From Eubacterium sp. CAG:841 (GTDB taxonomy: Bacteria; Bacillota; Clostridia; Oscillospirales; CAG-272), in the NCBI GenBank assembly GCA_000437375.1, contig FR898236.1, forward strand, positions 62,973 through 83,693: a DNA stretch of 20,721 nt, read 5' to 3'. Below are positions 13,800 through 20,721 of the stretch, piece by piece (position 1 is the stretch's first letter; every line of letters begins with the position of its first letter). The notes beneath the pieces were generated by a model. The model ran no database searches, was not told the DNA's origin, and worked only from the letters and a program-made list of their open reading frames with translations. A program made the position numbers and the translations under genes.

Positions 13800-14948
13800 T
13801 CAATACATGCTGTTGTATTTTACAAGCTTATAGACCTTTGCATCGTAAGGCTCCACTCTCATATTCTGCTTGTAGGCTTCGAGCATATCGTTATAAACCA
13901 TATAATTTTCCGAATAGCTTGATGCTCCGCTGTAAGAATATTTGAATATCGTCTCAGCCTCATCGGATGAACCGTAAAGGAATTCGTCGTCAAAGCCGAG
14001 CCTCTGAATTATCGCAACATATGCTTTTTCGTCATCAGCGTCGCCCATCATTATTTCGCCGCAAGCGCCTTCGGGAATTGCCTTTATAGCCTCTACTACT
14101 ATATCACCAATCGTATCGTTTGTAGAAGAAGCAAGAATATTTCCGTAAGCATCAAAATAGAATTCTCCGCTGTACACGCTGTTATTGCTGTATTTATCAA
14201 TAACTTCGTCCATAGATACGCCGCTCTTGAGTTCCGCATACGCTTTGCGGATATCCTCGTTTGCCTTGCTCTCCTGAGCGTCGTCGCCCTTTGTGTATTC
14301 TATATACACCTGTTTGAAGTGGAAATAACGCTGCTCCGCATATGAACGGAGTCCGGGAACGAGCGCCATCTTTACTCTTCTTGTAAGAAGGTTTTTATAG
14401 TAAAGATATTCTATATACTCTTCCGTCATTCCGAGGTTGGTTATAGCCTTTTCGTAAAGATACTTTGCGTATTCTTCCTTTGTTCCCTTGAAATCGTCTT
14501 TGTATTTTTCGTCAAGAGTATCGATGTATTTCTCTATTCTCGAATAATAGTCGTTTTTGAAGTTTTCCTTATCGGCGTCGGTTATCGAAACGCCGTATCT
14601 TTCCGCTATCGCAACAAGGGCGTAATATTCGCAAAGCTCATCTTCCGTATATTCTTTAAGAACAGCTGTCTTCTGTTCTTTCGTGGTAAGCTGCTGCGAA
14701 TCTTCCGATTGCTTTATAACGTCCGACACAAGCGTGGCAAAATAAACCCACAGATTTCTGTATGTGTCAAACGGAACGTCGTAGGTTTTTTCTCCGTCGC
14801 CGGCGTCAACCGTCATTTTGAGTATATAATCAACCTTTACTCTGCCGTACCAGGAATAAAGTCCGGGCTTTCTGGTGCATGATACAAGCAAAAGCAAAAG
14901 TATTGTCAGCGCCATCACGGCGGCGACGAGTTTTGTTATTTTTCTCAT
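13800..14948 (-). CDS. Putative lipoprotein with SurA/PrsA-like chaperone layout and degenerate parvulin-type region
   Basis: Probably an extracytoplasmic folding factor anchored to the outer face of the membrane. The 382 residues begin with a basic, strongly hydrophobic signal ending in the lipobox LVSC (C24). An all-helical, highly charged middle part (about 60-210) resembles SurA_N domains. A segment follows from FKQVYIEY through ELKSGVSMDEVIDKYS and YSGEFYFDAYG to VAIIQRLGF, which follows the outline of parvulin isomerases without their clear active-site residues. Isomerase activity is therefore uncertain. I start at the ATG at 14948-14946, 11 nt after GGAG. An in-frame GTG at 14960 overlaps that site and is unlikely. 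It has its own promoter and is probably co-transcribed with the glycosyltransferase. Confidence 0.78.
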   Translation of the reverse strand: MRKITKLVAAVMALTILLLLLVSCTRKPGLYSWYGRVKVDYILKMTVDAGDGEKTYDVPFDTYRNLWVYFATLVSDVIKQSEDSQQLTTKEQKTAVLKEYTEDELCEYYALVAIAERYGVSITDADKENFKNDYYSRIEKYIDTLDEKYKDDFKGTKEEYAKYLYEKAITNLGMTEEYIEYLYYKNLLTRRVKMALVPGLRSYAEQRYFHFKQVYIEYTKGDDAQESKANEDIRKAYAELKSGVSMDEVIDKYSNNSVYSGEFYFDAYGNILASSTNDTIGDIVVEAIKAIPEGACGEIMMGDADDEKAYVAIIQRLGFDDEFLYGSSDEAETIFKYSYSGASSYSENYMVYNDMLEAYKQNMRVEPYDAKVYKLVKYNSMY

Positions 14949-15013
14949 TGCAATAAACACTCCGATATTTTATTTATCCGGGAAAACGTATTTACCCTTT
15001 TAACGTATTTTAT

Positions 15014-15042
15014 ATAATATCACACTTTCGTCAGGATTTCAA
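15014..15042 (-). promoter_or_regulatory. Extended -10 promoter for the lipoprotein-glycosyltransferase unit
   Basis: Minus strand: TTGAAA (15042-15037), a 17-bp spacer and TATTAT (15019-15014). The 11 bases TGTGATATTAT (15024-15014) are identical to the -10 region of the minD promoter at 8661-8671. Confidence 0.72.
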
Positions 15043-15076
15043 TGTTATTTTAGATTATTTACATTTTCGCAAAAGC

Positions 15077-16120
15077 TCAATCGAATATTTCCGCAATTAT
15101 TCTTTCTACGGTTATGTCCGCAAAACGGAAATCCATAGCGTCGGAATATATACTTTCAAGCGCATCGTGATCTTTCCTTGCAACGCCGAAGCATTTAACC
15201 GCACCGCAGGTAAGCGCTTCCTCGCATCTTGCGGCAAAGCGAAGCTTCTGACGTGACTCCCTCAGCTTTTCCCTTGAAACGAAACGCATTATATTGAGTT
15301 TTTTATCGCACTCTTCGTTTTCCGTGCGATCGATAAAGAAATAGACCTTATCGTTTTCAAACCACAGCGCTTCCGTAAGCTCGGGAGCTATGGGATCTGA
15401 AAATCTTGTGCAGAGCGCACCCTTTTCGCGGGCAGACGCAAGCAGCAGACGCATAAATTCATATCCGAGTCCGAACTTATCAGTCACTGCTGTTTTCGTC
15501 TTTGCAAGTTTTTTATATGTATCAAGCGTTTTCATACCGTCGCAATCCACAGAGCTTATAAACCTGCGCTTTTCTTCTCCCCCTGCGGAAAGTGCCGAAA
15601 CTTCCCTTTTTGCCGTGCGGGCGGCTTTTGCACCGTCAAAACATCTGCGCGCGCAGTAAAGTGCTTCGCGCTTCATTTTTGCCGCTGCAAAAAGATATTC
15701 ATATGCCGCCGCGCTTTCAAGCGCCGCATGATCGGTAAGCGCGATTATCTCGGCTCTTTTTCCTCGCAAAACTCCTTCTCCGAGTCCGCCGTAAAGCTCC
15801 GCCGTAACTTCTGCCGCATAAGGGTATTTCGGTTCTGCCGAGTGAGGTGCCGTTCCGTCGAATACAGCCACCGCTTTTTCAGGAATTATCACCCCGTCAA
15901 GCGAACTGACATCCGACGAGCAAGGAATGTAATGCACCGTAAATCCCTCGTCCTCTCCGCGCCTGCCTATCTTTTTCATCAGCGTGGATTTCCCCGTTCC
16001 TGGTCCTCCGCGAAGAATATATATCTTATCCAGCTTTTTTCTGTCAAAAACTTCGGAAAACAGGCTGAAAAAGCCATCTCCCGAATTCGCCGCCGCAAAA
16101 TATCTTTCATTCTCAGCCAT
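15077..16120 (-). CDS. PRK06851-like P-loop ATPase with degenerate second nucleotide site
   Basis: I match this 347-residue protein from memory to the Firmicutes PRK06851 family, whose function is unknown. The N-terminal module has FAAANSGDGFFSLF, Walker A RGGPGTGKSTLM (37-48), HYIPCSSDVSSLDGVIIP (64-80) and FDGTAPH (87-93), all family hallmarks. In the family a second similar module follows. Here it is recognisable from KRRFISSVD (185-193) onward, but its P-loop position reads TDKFGLGYEFM (about 213-223), with no GK[ST]. The second site is probably dead. The start ATG at 16120 has AAAGGAG 8 nt upstream. I see no clear promoter of its own in the shared region with rpsU, and no strong terminator after it. 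Confidence 0.8.
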   Translation of the reverse strand: MAENERYFAAANSGDGFFSLFSEVFDRKKLDKIYILRGGPGTGKSTLMKKIGRRGEDEGFTVHYIPCSSDVSSLDGVIIPEKAVAVFDGTAPHSAEPKYPYAAEVTAELYGGLGEGVLRGKRAEIIALTDHAALESAAAYEYLFAAAKMKREALYCARRCFDGAKAARTAKREVSALSAGGEEKRRFISSVDCDGMKTLDTYKKLAKTKTAVTDKFGLGYEFMRLLLASAREKGALCTRFSDPIAPELTEALWFENDKVYFFIDRTENEECDKKLNIMRFVSREKLRESRQKLRFAARCEEALTCGAVKCFGVARKDHDALESIYSDAMDFRFADITVERIIAEIFD

Positions 16121-16210
16121 TGTGGTTTCTCCTTTTTGTCGTTTTTATGTTTTCGGTTTATTTTATGCCGCAGCATTTCCTTTCGCCATTGATTTTTTTG
16201 CGATTTTATC

Positions 16211-16239
16211 TTGACACGACGAAAAACTGCGTGTATAAT
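16211..16239 (+). promoter_or_regulatory. Perfect-consensus sigma-A promoter for rpsU
   Basis: TTGACA (16211-16216), a 17-bp spacer and TATAAT (16234-16239): exact consensus for both boxes at the ideal distance. The transcript would start near 16246 and have a leader of about 57 nt. Confidence 0.92.
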
Positions 16240-16302
16240 ATCAAATAAGGTATTTTGATTGCCTATGTAATTTTCATGCTGCGAGGGGAGGGAAACAAAA
16301 TC

Positions 16303-16482
16303 ATGGCAGAAGTTAGAGTAAAAGAAAATGAATCGCTTGACAGCGCTCTTCGCAGATTCAAGAGACAGGTCGCACGCGACGGTAAGATCGCAGAGGTCAA
16401 GAAAAAAGAGCACTACGAAAAACCGAGCGTTAAGCGCAAGAAAAAATCGGAAGCTGCAAGAAAACGCAAATTCAAGAGCTGA
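16303..16482 (+). CDS. rpsU: 30S ribosomal protein S21
   Basis: Small-subunit protein near the anti-Shine-Dalgarno end of 16S rRNA, involved in initiation. The 59 residues start MAEVRVKENESLDSALRRFKRQ, the S21 signature. They continue with VARDGKIAEVKKKEHYEKPS and end in the highly basic RKKKSEAARKRKFKS. Length is normal for Firmicutes. I use the ATG at 16303, because AGGGGAGGG lies 11 nt upstream. An in-frame ATT 16 codons earlier would add a tail not seen in the family. Expression should be very high, given the consensus promoter. A rho-independent hairpin follows after 13 nt and separates it from rimM. rpsU in front of rimM-trmD is unusual; S16 (rpsP) normally holds that place. Confidence 0.97.
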   Translation: MAEVRVKENESLDSALRRFKRQVARDGKIAEVKKKEHYEKPSVKRKKKSEAARKRKFKS

Positions 16483-16495
16483 AAAGCAAATTCAG

Positions 16496-16534
16496 ATTGC
16501 CCCGGAAAGCGCCAAGCTTACCGAGGCAATTTTT
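16496..16534 (+). terminator. Rho-independent terminator/attenuator between rpsU and rimM
   Basis: ATTGCC-C-CGG-A-AAGC (16496-16510), loop GCCAA, then GCTT-A-CCG-A-GGCAAT (16516-16530): 13 paired bases with two single mismatches, followed by TTTTT (counting the last stem T). No promoter is visible between it and rimM, so rimM and trmD probably depend on read-through. Confidence 0.85.
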
Positions 16535-16562
16535 CATCAATACATTTTTCAAAGGAAGCAAA

Positions 16563-17057
16563 ATGAAAAAAGAATTTCTTGAAATAGCCAAAATAATAAA
16601 CACTCACGGAATAGCGGGAGAGCTCAAAGTAGAAGCATGGTGCGACTCCCCCGATGTGCTGAAGAAAATAAAACATTTTTATATCGGAGAAAAAGAATAC
16701 ACTGCCGTGAGCGTCCGCACGGGCGGTGCCTTCCCGCTGATAAAGCTCGACGGCATCTGCACTATAGACGACGCGCTGAAACTGAAAAACAAAGTGCTCT
16801 CCGCAAAAAGAGAGGATATTCCCGTAAAGGAAGGCAGAACGTTTATATGCGATCTTATCGGGCTTGACGTTATAGACAACGTCACCGGCAGAGTTTACGG
16901 AAAGCTGAAAGACGTTCTTCAGTATGATCCGCACGATATTTTCGTTATAAAAACTTCTGGCGAGGATGTACTTATGCCGAACGTTCCAGAATATGTCGCT
17001 TCCGTTGATGTGGATAAAGGAATTTTCATCACACCCATAGACGGATTTTTTGATTGA
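16563..17057 (+). CDS. rimM: Ribosome maturation factor RimM
   Basis: Assists assembly of the 30S head by binding S19/16S rRNA. The 164 residues have the RimM N-terminal beta-barrel with FLEIAKIINTHGIAGELKV (5-23) and LDGICTIDDALKLKNKVL (62-79). A PRC barrel from about 94 to the end contains YGKLKDVLQYDPHDIFVI and LMPNVPEYVASVDV. The start is the ATG at 16563, with AAAGGA 6 nt upstream. An in-frame ATG at 16497 lies inside the terminator hairpin and would add a foreign N-terminus. It ends 14 nt before the trmD start. Its SD-rich stop region (TGAGAGGAG) also serves trmD, so the two are coupled. No rpsP or KH-domain gene precedes it, unlike the common order. Confidence 0.93.
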   Translation: MKKEFLEIAKIINTHGIAGELKVEAWCDSPDVLKKIKHFYIGEKEYTAVSVRTGGAFPLIKLDGICTIDDALKLKNKVLSAKREDIPVKEGRTFICDLIGLDVIDNVTGRVYGKLKDVLQYDPHDIFVIKTSGEDVLMPNVPEYVASVDVDKGIFITPIDGFFD

Positions 17058-17071
17058 GAGGAGCTTTCCCC

Positions 17072-17776
17072 GTGCGATTTGATATAATGACGCTTTTTGA
17101 CGGACTTGTCCGCACCGTGCTTTCCGAAAGTATTGTCGGCAGGGCCGAAAAAGCGGGTATAATAGAAATAAATGTGCATAATATACGCGATTATTCAAAA
17201 GATAAACACCGTCGCGTTGACGATACTCCCTACGGGGGCGGAATGGGAATGGTCATGTCCGCAGTGCCGATATACGATTGCTTTGAGGCGATAACCTCGC
17301 CCGAAACAAACCCCTGCACACGCAGACGCGTGATATATATGTCTCCTCAGGGAAAGATCCTTACGCAGTCGCACGCAAAGGAGCTTGCGGAAAATTACGA
17401 TAACCTCGTTATTCTCTGCGGTCATTACGAGGGCGTGGACGAACGGATAATCGAAGAAATAGTAGATGAAGAAATCTCCATAGGCGATTACGTCCTCACC
17501 GGAGGAGAGCTTCCCGCCTGCATACTCACCGACTGTGTGAGTCGTATGATAGAAGGCGTTCTCGCAAGTCCCGAATGTTATGAGGATGAAAGCCTTTCCG
17601 ACGGAACGCTCGAATATCCGCAGTACACCCGTCCCTATGATTTTCGGGGAAGGCTCGTTCCGGATGTGCTTCTGAGCGGTCATCACGCGAATATAGAAGC
17701 ATGGAGAAGAGAGCAGTCGCTGCGGCGCACAAAAGAAAAACGCCCCGATCTTCTCGGCGGCGAAAAGAAAAAATAA
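17072..17776 (+). CDS. trmD: tRNA (guanine-N1)-methyltransferase TrmD
   Basis: Methylates G37 next to the anticodon using S-adenosylmethionine and prevents +1 frameshifts. The 234 residues form a SPOUT trefoil-knot enzyme: DIMTLFD (4-10), DDTPYGGGMGMVM (50-62), MSPQGK (90-95), ILCGHYEGVDERI (114-126) and SIGDYVLTGGELPA (136-149). The catalytic aspartate D154 is in LTDCVSR, with LSGHHANIEAWRREQ near the C-terminus. The start is GTG at 17072 (product MRFDIMTLF), with AGAGGAG 9 nt upstream. A TTG at 17054 is in frame but overlaps the rimM stop and has no ribosome site. In most bacteria rplS follows; here a MurJ-like gene starts 11 nt later. Confidence 0.97.
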   Translation: MRFDIMTLFDGLVRTVLSESIVGRAEKAGIIEINVHNIRDYSKDKHRRVDDTPYGGGMGMVMSAVPIYDCFEAITSPETNPCTRRRVIYMSPQGKILTQSHAKELAENYDNLVILCGHYEGVDERIIEEIVDEEISIGDYVLTGGELPACILTDCVSRMIEGVLASPECYEDESLSDGTLEYPQYTRPYDFRGRLVPDVLLSGHHANIEAWRREQSLRRTKEKRPDLLGGEKKK

Positions 17777-17786
17777 AGAGGAAAAA

Positions 17787-19331
17787 ATGAAAACAAGGAG
17801 AAGCGGATTTACCGTCACCGTAATGATAATTGCAACGGCGCTTTCAAAGCTGCTCGGCATGGCAAGGCAGATAATGCTTGCCAAAAGGCTTGGCGACGGC
17901 GTTTTTGCCGTGTCTTTTTCGACAGCTTCCAAAATTCCGCTCTCCGTTTTCGACATACTGCTTTCGGCGGCGATAGTGGCATGCTTCGTTCCGTTTTACA
18001 GCGACAAGCTGACAAAAAACGATGACGGCGCACGGCGTTTTTCGTCGTCTTTTTTCACGCTTACAATAATTGTTTCGTCTGTCATAGCCGTGCTTGGCTC
18101 GGTATTTTCAAAGACGATACTCTCCGTTTGCGCACCGAGCCTGAGTGAGGAAGCTTTTGCACTCGGAACAAAGCTTCTTTCCGTAATGTTCCCCATGATA
18201 ATATTCACAGGAGCAGCTTATGTCCTTGTGGGAATACTTCAGTCACACGGCAATTTCATACTGCCGTCGCTCGTAAGCTCGATATCGAACATTGCCGTAA
18301 TTATCTATCTTGCCGTAGCGCGGAATATCGAAAGCGAAAAGGCAATGCTCACGCTCGCGGCAATATATGTGCTTTCGTGGGCGATACAGTTCTTCACTCT
18401 CGCCGTGCCGATTATATCGAAGCACCTGTTCCCCGCTCTTACGATAAAGCTCAGGGGAAAAGGACTTGCTCCTGCGCTGAAAGCCGCTCCGTCCGTAATT
18501 GCCGGAGCATGGCTCCTCCCTGCCTGTTCGTTGCTTATAACCTTTTTTGCTTCTTTCGTTTCTGACAGAGCGGTCGCTGCGTTTGATTATTCCGGCACGC
18601 TCTGGCTCATAGCGTCGGGCGTGCTTACCTATGGCGTGTGCAACTTCATTCTGCCGTCGCTTTCAAGAACGTTTTCCGTCGGAGACGATAAAGAGTTTTC
18701 CCATCAGCTTGTCGGCGCGGTGTTTGCCGCACTTGCGCTTTCGCTCCCCGTCGCCATAGGACTTTACTTCCTCTCCGATAATATAATATGTATGCTATAT
18801 ATGCGCGGAAATTTCGGTGCCGAGCTTGCCCTCATATGCGGAAAAATACTTGGCTCGCTTGCTTTTTCCGTACCGTTTTTCTGCGTTTTTGAAGTGCTTT
18901 CGCGCGGATTTTTCGCAAGAAAGCACCCCTTTCCGGTTGTAGTGGCTTCCATTTCGGGAATCACCGTATTTGCGGCAGCAGGCGCAGTTTCGGTCTTTAT
19001 ATTAAACGCCGGAGAAATCGCCATTGCCGTATCATACGGAATGGCACACTTTACCTCAGCCATGGTGCTTTTTATCTTTGCCGTGATAAAAATAAAAGGA
19101 TTCTTCTGCAAACAGCTCGGCATAAGTATTGGGGTGGTTGCCTTATCGGGCGGCGTTTGCCTCGCCGCGACAGCCCTTTTGCACGGATTTTTTGAAAAAA
19201 ATGCGGTAAATTCTTCAATATTTCAAAATTTTATCGTCTGTGCTATTGTCTTTTCGGGCGGATGTGTGGTATATTTAATATGTATAGGCATTTTGCGTAA
19301 AATCGCAAAAACCAGAAGCAAGGAGGTGTGA
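17787..19331 (+). CDS. MurJ-like MOP-superfamily flippase (MviN family) with altered cavity residues
   Basis: A polytopic membrane protein of 514 residues, consistent with 14 helices. It shows the MviN opening SKLLGMARQIMLAKRLG (20-36), QSHGNFILPSLVSSISNIAVI (152-172) and FILPSLSRTF (287-296). MurJ flips lipid II across the membrane for peptidoglycan synthesis. By eye against E. coli MurJ, Arg18 and Arg24 correspond to K21 and R27. Asp39 is V42, Arg52 is F55, and Arg270 in TM8 is T271. Arg52 and Arg270 are essential in E. coli, so another undecaprenyl-linked substrate is possible, and I leave the symbol empty. The ATG at 17787 follows GAGG. The stop codon lies inside the ribosome site of the ligase gene, pointing to a coupled polysaccharide export role. 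Confidence 0.85.
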   Translation: MKTRRSGFTVTVMIIATALSKLLGMARQIMLAKRLGDGVFAVSFSTASKIPLSVFDILLSAAIVACFVPFYSDKLTKNDDGARRFSSSFFTLTIIVSSVIAVLGSVFSKTILSVCAPSLSEEAFALGTKLLSVMFPMIIFTGAAYVLVGILQSHGNFILPSLVSSISNIAVIIYLAVARNIESEKAMLTLAAIYVLSWAIQFFTLAVPIISKHLFPALTIKLRGKGLAPALKAAPSVIAGAWLLPACSLLITFFASFVSDRAVAAFDYSGTLWLIASGVLTYGVCNFILPSLSRTFSVGDDKEFSHQLVGAVFAALALSLPVAIGLYFLSDNIICMLYMRGNFGAELALICGKILGSLAFSVPFFCVFEVLSRGFFARKHPFPVVVASISGITVFAAAGAVSVFILNAGEIAIAVSYGMAHFTSAMVLFIFAVIKIKGFFCKQLGISIGVVALSGGVCLAATALLHGFFEKNAVNSSIFQNFIVCAIVFSGGCVVYLICIGILRKIAKTRSKEV

Positions 19332-19333
19332 GC

Positions 19334-20721
19334 GTGTCCAAAAGCACAAAAAAACTCCCGTTTGGAAAAAGAATTGCAAAAAGCTTCCGTAGCGGCGTTA
19401 TAGTTTCCGCACTTATGCGGTTCGCCGACGCTCTGTATAAAGCAGCGAGGACAAGCTTTGCAGCGCGCATTTTCCTTTCTTATGATAAAGTAAACGACTG
19501 CGCGGAACGTTCTCTTATCGGAAGCGCGACTCACTCGCTCAGTTCTTCCGAAAGTGAAAGCTTTCGCAAAGTGAAGCATAAATTCGCTTCGTCCATCGAA
19601 AACAGCTTTTTCATCTCTGCAATAGGAAAGCTTTACTCTTCTCTGCTGATAACTTCTCTCGCCTCGTACGGAGTGTTCGCGTTTTCGTTCGGTTTTTATG
19701 TAGTAGCGACTTATCTGCTGAAAAAATATTCTTTCGACATTGAGGTAAATACAGCGTCTCTTGCAACGGGAATCGCGCTTATCGCAATATCGGTAGTGCT
19801 GTTTATGTCAAAGAAAAGTCTTGCTCAGGCGATATCGGGCTCGGTAATGCTACGATTTATATTCTTTGACGTACTGAATCTTCGTTCGGTCTCGGTGGAC
19901 TATGCGGCGGCTCAGCCTGCATATACCGGCATCAGCGTCTCGTTCCTCGTCGGCATGATATCCGGAACGGTTTCGATATTCGTTCCTGCGGAATATGTAG
20001 TCATCGCGCTTGCCGCTGTGATATCGGTTCACGCGGTGCTTTTGTCTCCCGAAGCCGGAATTATAGGCATATGCCTGCTTCTGCCCTTCCTGCCCACAAT
20101 GGCGCTTGCCGTGCTTACCTGCCTTGTGCTTGTTTCATGCATAATCAAATTCTTCTGCGGAAAGCGCGTTTTCAAAATATCGTTTATAGATGTTCCTGTA
20201 TTTTTGTTTTTGCTTCTCACGTTTTTCGGCGGGATCTTTTCACAATCGAAATCCAGCACAAACAAAATGCTGCTTATGGTGTGCTTTATAGCCGCTTACT
20301 TTATAGTAAAAAATCTTATCCGCTCGTATTCGCTTCTCAAAAAATGCCTTTCGGCGGTCGCATTTTCCGGTGCGATAGTTTCGCTCTACGGAATTTTTGA
20401 AAATTTCATAGGTTCGCCGTCCGTTATCTGGCAGGATATGTCCGATTTCGGAGAAATAAAAGGCAGAGTCGTTTCCACTTTTGCAAATCCCAATGTTCTT
20501 GGTGAATATCTCATTCTTATAATACCCGTAACGGTCGCGCTTGCACTTACCGCAAAAAGCGCAAAGGAACGTTTTGCTTTCGCCTGCGGAGCCGCCTTTG
20601 ACGTGTTCTGTCTCGTCCTCACATGGTCGCGCGGAGCATGGCTCGGCTTTGCGGTTTCCGTAATAGTATTTATTCTTCTGGCGGACAAACGCTGCCTTAC
20701 GGCAGGAATACTTCTTCTTCC
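19334..20721 (+). CDS. O-antigen ligase/Wzy-family polysaccharide protein, N-terminal part (cut by window edge)
   Basis: I translated 462 codons by hand from the GTG at 19334 without a stop; the gene runs off the window. The start is fixed by AAGGAGGTG (19319-19327), a near-perfect Shine-Dalgarno that overlaps the murJ-like stop TGA. Residues 1-100 are basic and hydrophilic, an unusually long cytoplasmic lead. Hydrophobic segments follow from about 102-129, 140-158, 198-216, 221-272, 287-301 and 312-325. The Wzy_C-type landmarks are STFANPNVLGEYL (381-393) and LVLTWSRGAWLGF (427-439), including the conserved TWSRGAWLG segment of O-antigen ligases. In Gram-positive bacteria such proteins polymerise or attach surface polysaccharide. 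A substrate cannot be named. Being paired with the MurJ-like flippase suggests flipping followed by polymerisation or ligation. Confidence 0.85.
   Translation, partial: MSKSTKKLPFGKRIAKSFRSGVIVSALMRFADALYKAARTSFAARIFLSYDKVNDCAERSLIGSATHSLSSSESESFRKVKHKFASSIENSFFISAIGKLYSSLLITSLASYGVFAFSFGFYVVATYLLKKYSFDIEVNTASLATGIALIAISVVLFMSKKSLAQAISGSVMLRFIFFDVLNLRSVSVDYAAAQPAYTGISVSFLVGMISGTVSIFVPAEYVVIALAAVISVHAVLLSPEAGIIGICLLLPFLPTMALAVLTCLVLVSCIIKFFCGKRVFKISFIDVPVFLFLLLTFFGGIFSQSKSSTNKMLLMVCFIAAYFIVKNLIRSYSLLKKCLSAVAFSGAIVSLYGIFENFIGSPSVIWQDMSDFGEIKGRVVSTFANPNVLGEYLILIIPVTVALALTAKSAKERFAFACGAAFDVFCLVLTWSRGAWLGFAVSVIVFILLADKRCLTAGILLL

Noticed and set aside
16255..16302. N-terminal extension of S21
   Set aside because: It would need a non-standard start and adds residues not found in S21; the ATG at 16303 has a strong ribosome site.
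16518..17956. Two minus-strand frames opposite rimM, trmD and the start of the flippase gene
   Set aside because: They overlap three well-supported plus-strand genes and show no family motif.
1..20721. Mobile elements, phage genes, CRISPR arrays, tRNA or rRNA genes
   Set aside because: No transposase, integrase, direct-repeat array or structural RNA signature was seen; nearly all sequence is explained by housekeeping genes.

Overview
The window looks like a chromosomal stretch from a low-to-mid-GC Firmicute, most likely a Clostridia member of the Oscillospirales/Ruminococcaceae type. The reasons are strong AAAGGAGG-type ribosome binding sites, near-consensus sigma-A promoters, ThiI without a rhodanese domain, a zapA-U32 pair, a MinD-MgsA pair, a PRK06851-type ATPase, and no sign of outer-membrane genes. 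The lineage is an inference, because there is no rRNA in the window. I see no tRNA, CRISPR array, insertion sequence or phage gene. Both ends cut genes (mnmA on the left, an O-antigen-ligase-like gene on the right).

Left part, minus strand (1-7270). Transcribed right to left, a compact run zapA > U32 protein > maf > nth > rarA overlaps or nearly abuts. It is followed by a second unit with its own promoter: rnhA > nifS > nifU > mnmA. This second unit makes persulfide sulfur (NifS), builds Fe-S clusters (NifU) and 2-thiolates tRNA (MnmA). Nth and the U32 protein are probable Fe-S clients.

Middle, plus strand (7300-12900). A divergent promoter region built around a 20-bp perfect palindrome separates zapA from thiI. 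Then come a minD-like ATPase with its own strong promoter, an mgsA-like gene whose product lacks the methylglyoxal synthase catalytic Asp and His, htpG with a Cys/His-rich insert in the linker, a two-helix membrane protein, and a tiny membrane protein behind a consensus promoter. A bidirectional terminator closes the block.

Right-centre, minus strand (13059-16120): a PRK06851-like ATPase with one intact and one degenerate nucleotide site, a parvulin-like lipoprotein, and a GT2 glycosyltransferase.

Right, plus strand (16211-20721): rpsU with a perfect-consensus promoter, a terminator/attenuator, then rimM, trmD, a MurJ-like flippase that has lost several charged residues essential in E. coli MurJ, and an O-antigen-ligase-like protein. 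This mixes ribosome maturation with envelope polysaccharide genes and differs from the usual rpsP-rimM-trmD-rplS order.

Most genes are ordinary housekeeping genes. The parts most likely to hold something undescribed are the minD / mgsA-like / metal-tail htpG block and the variant MurJ plus ligase pair.
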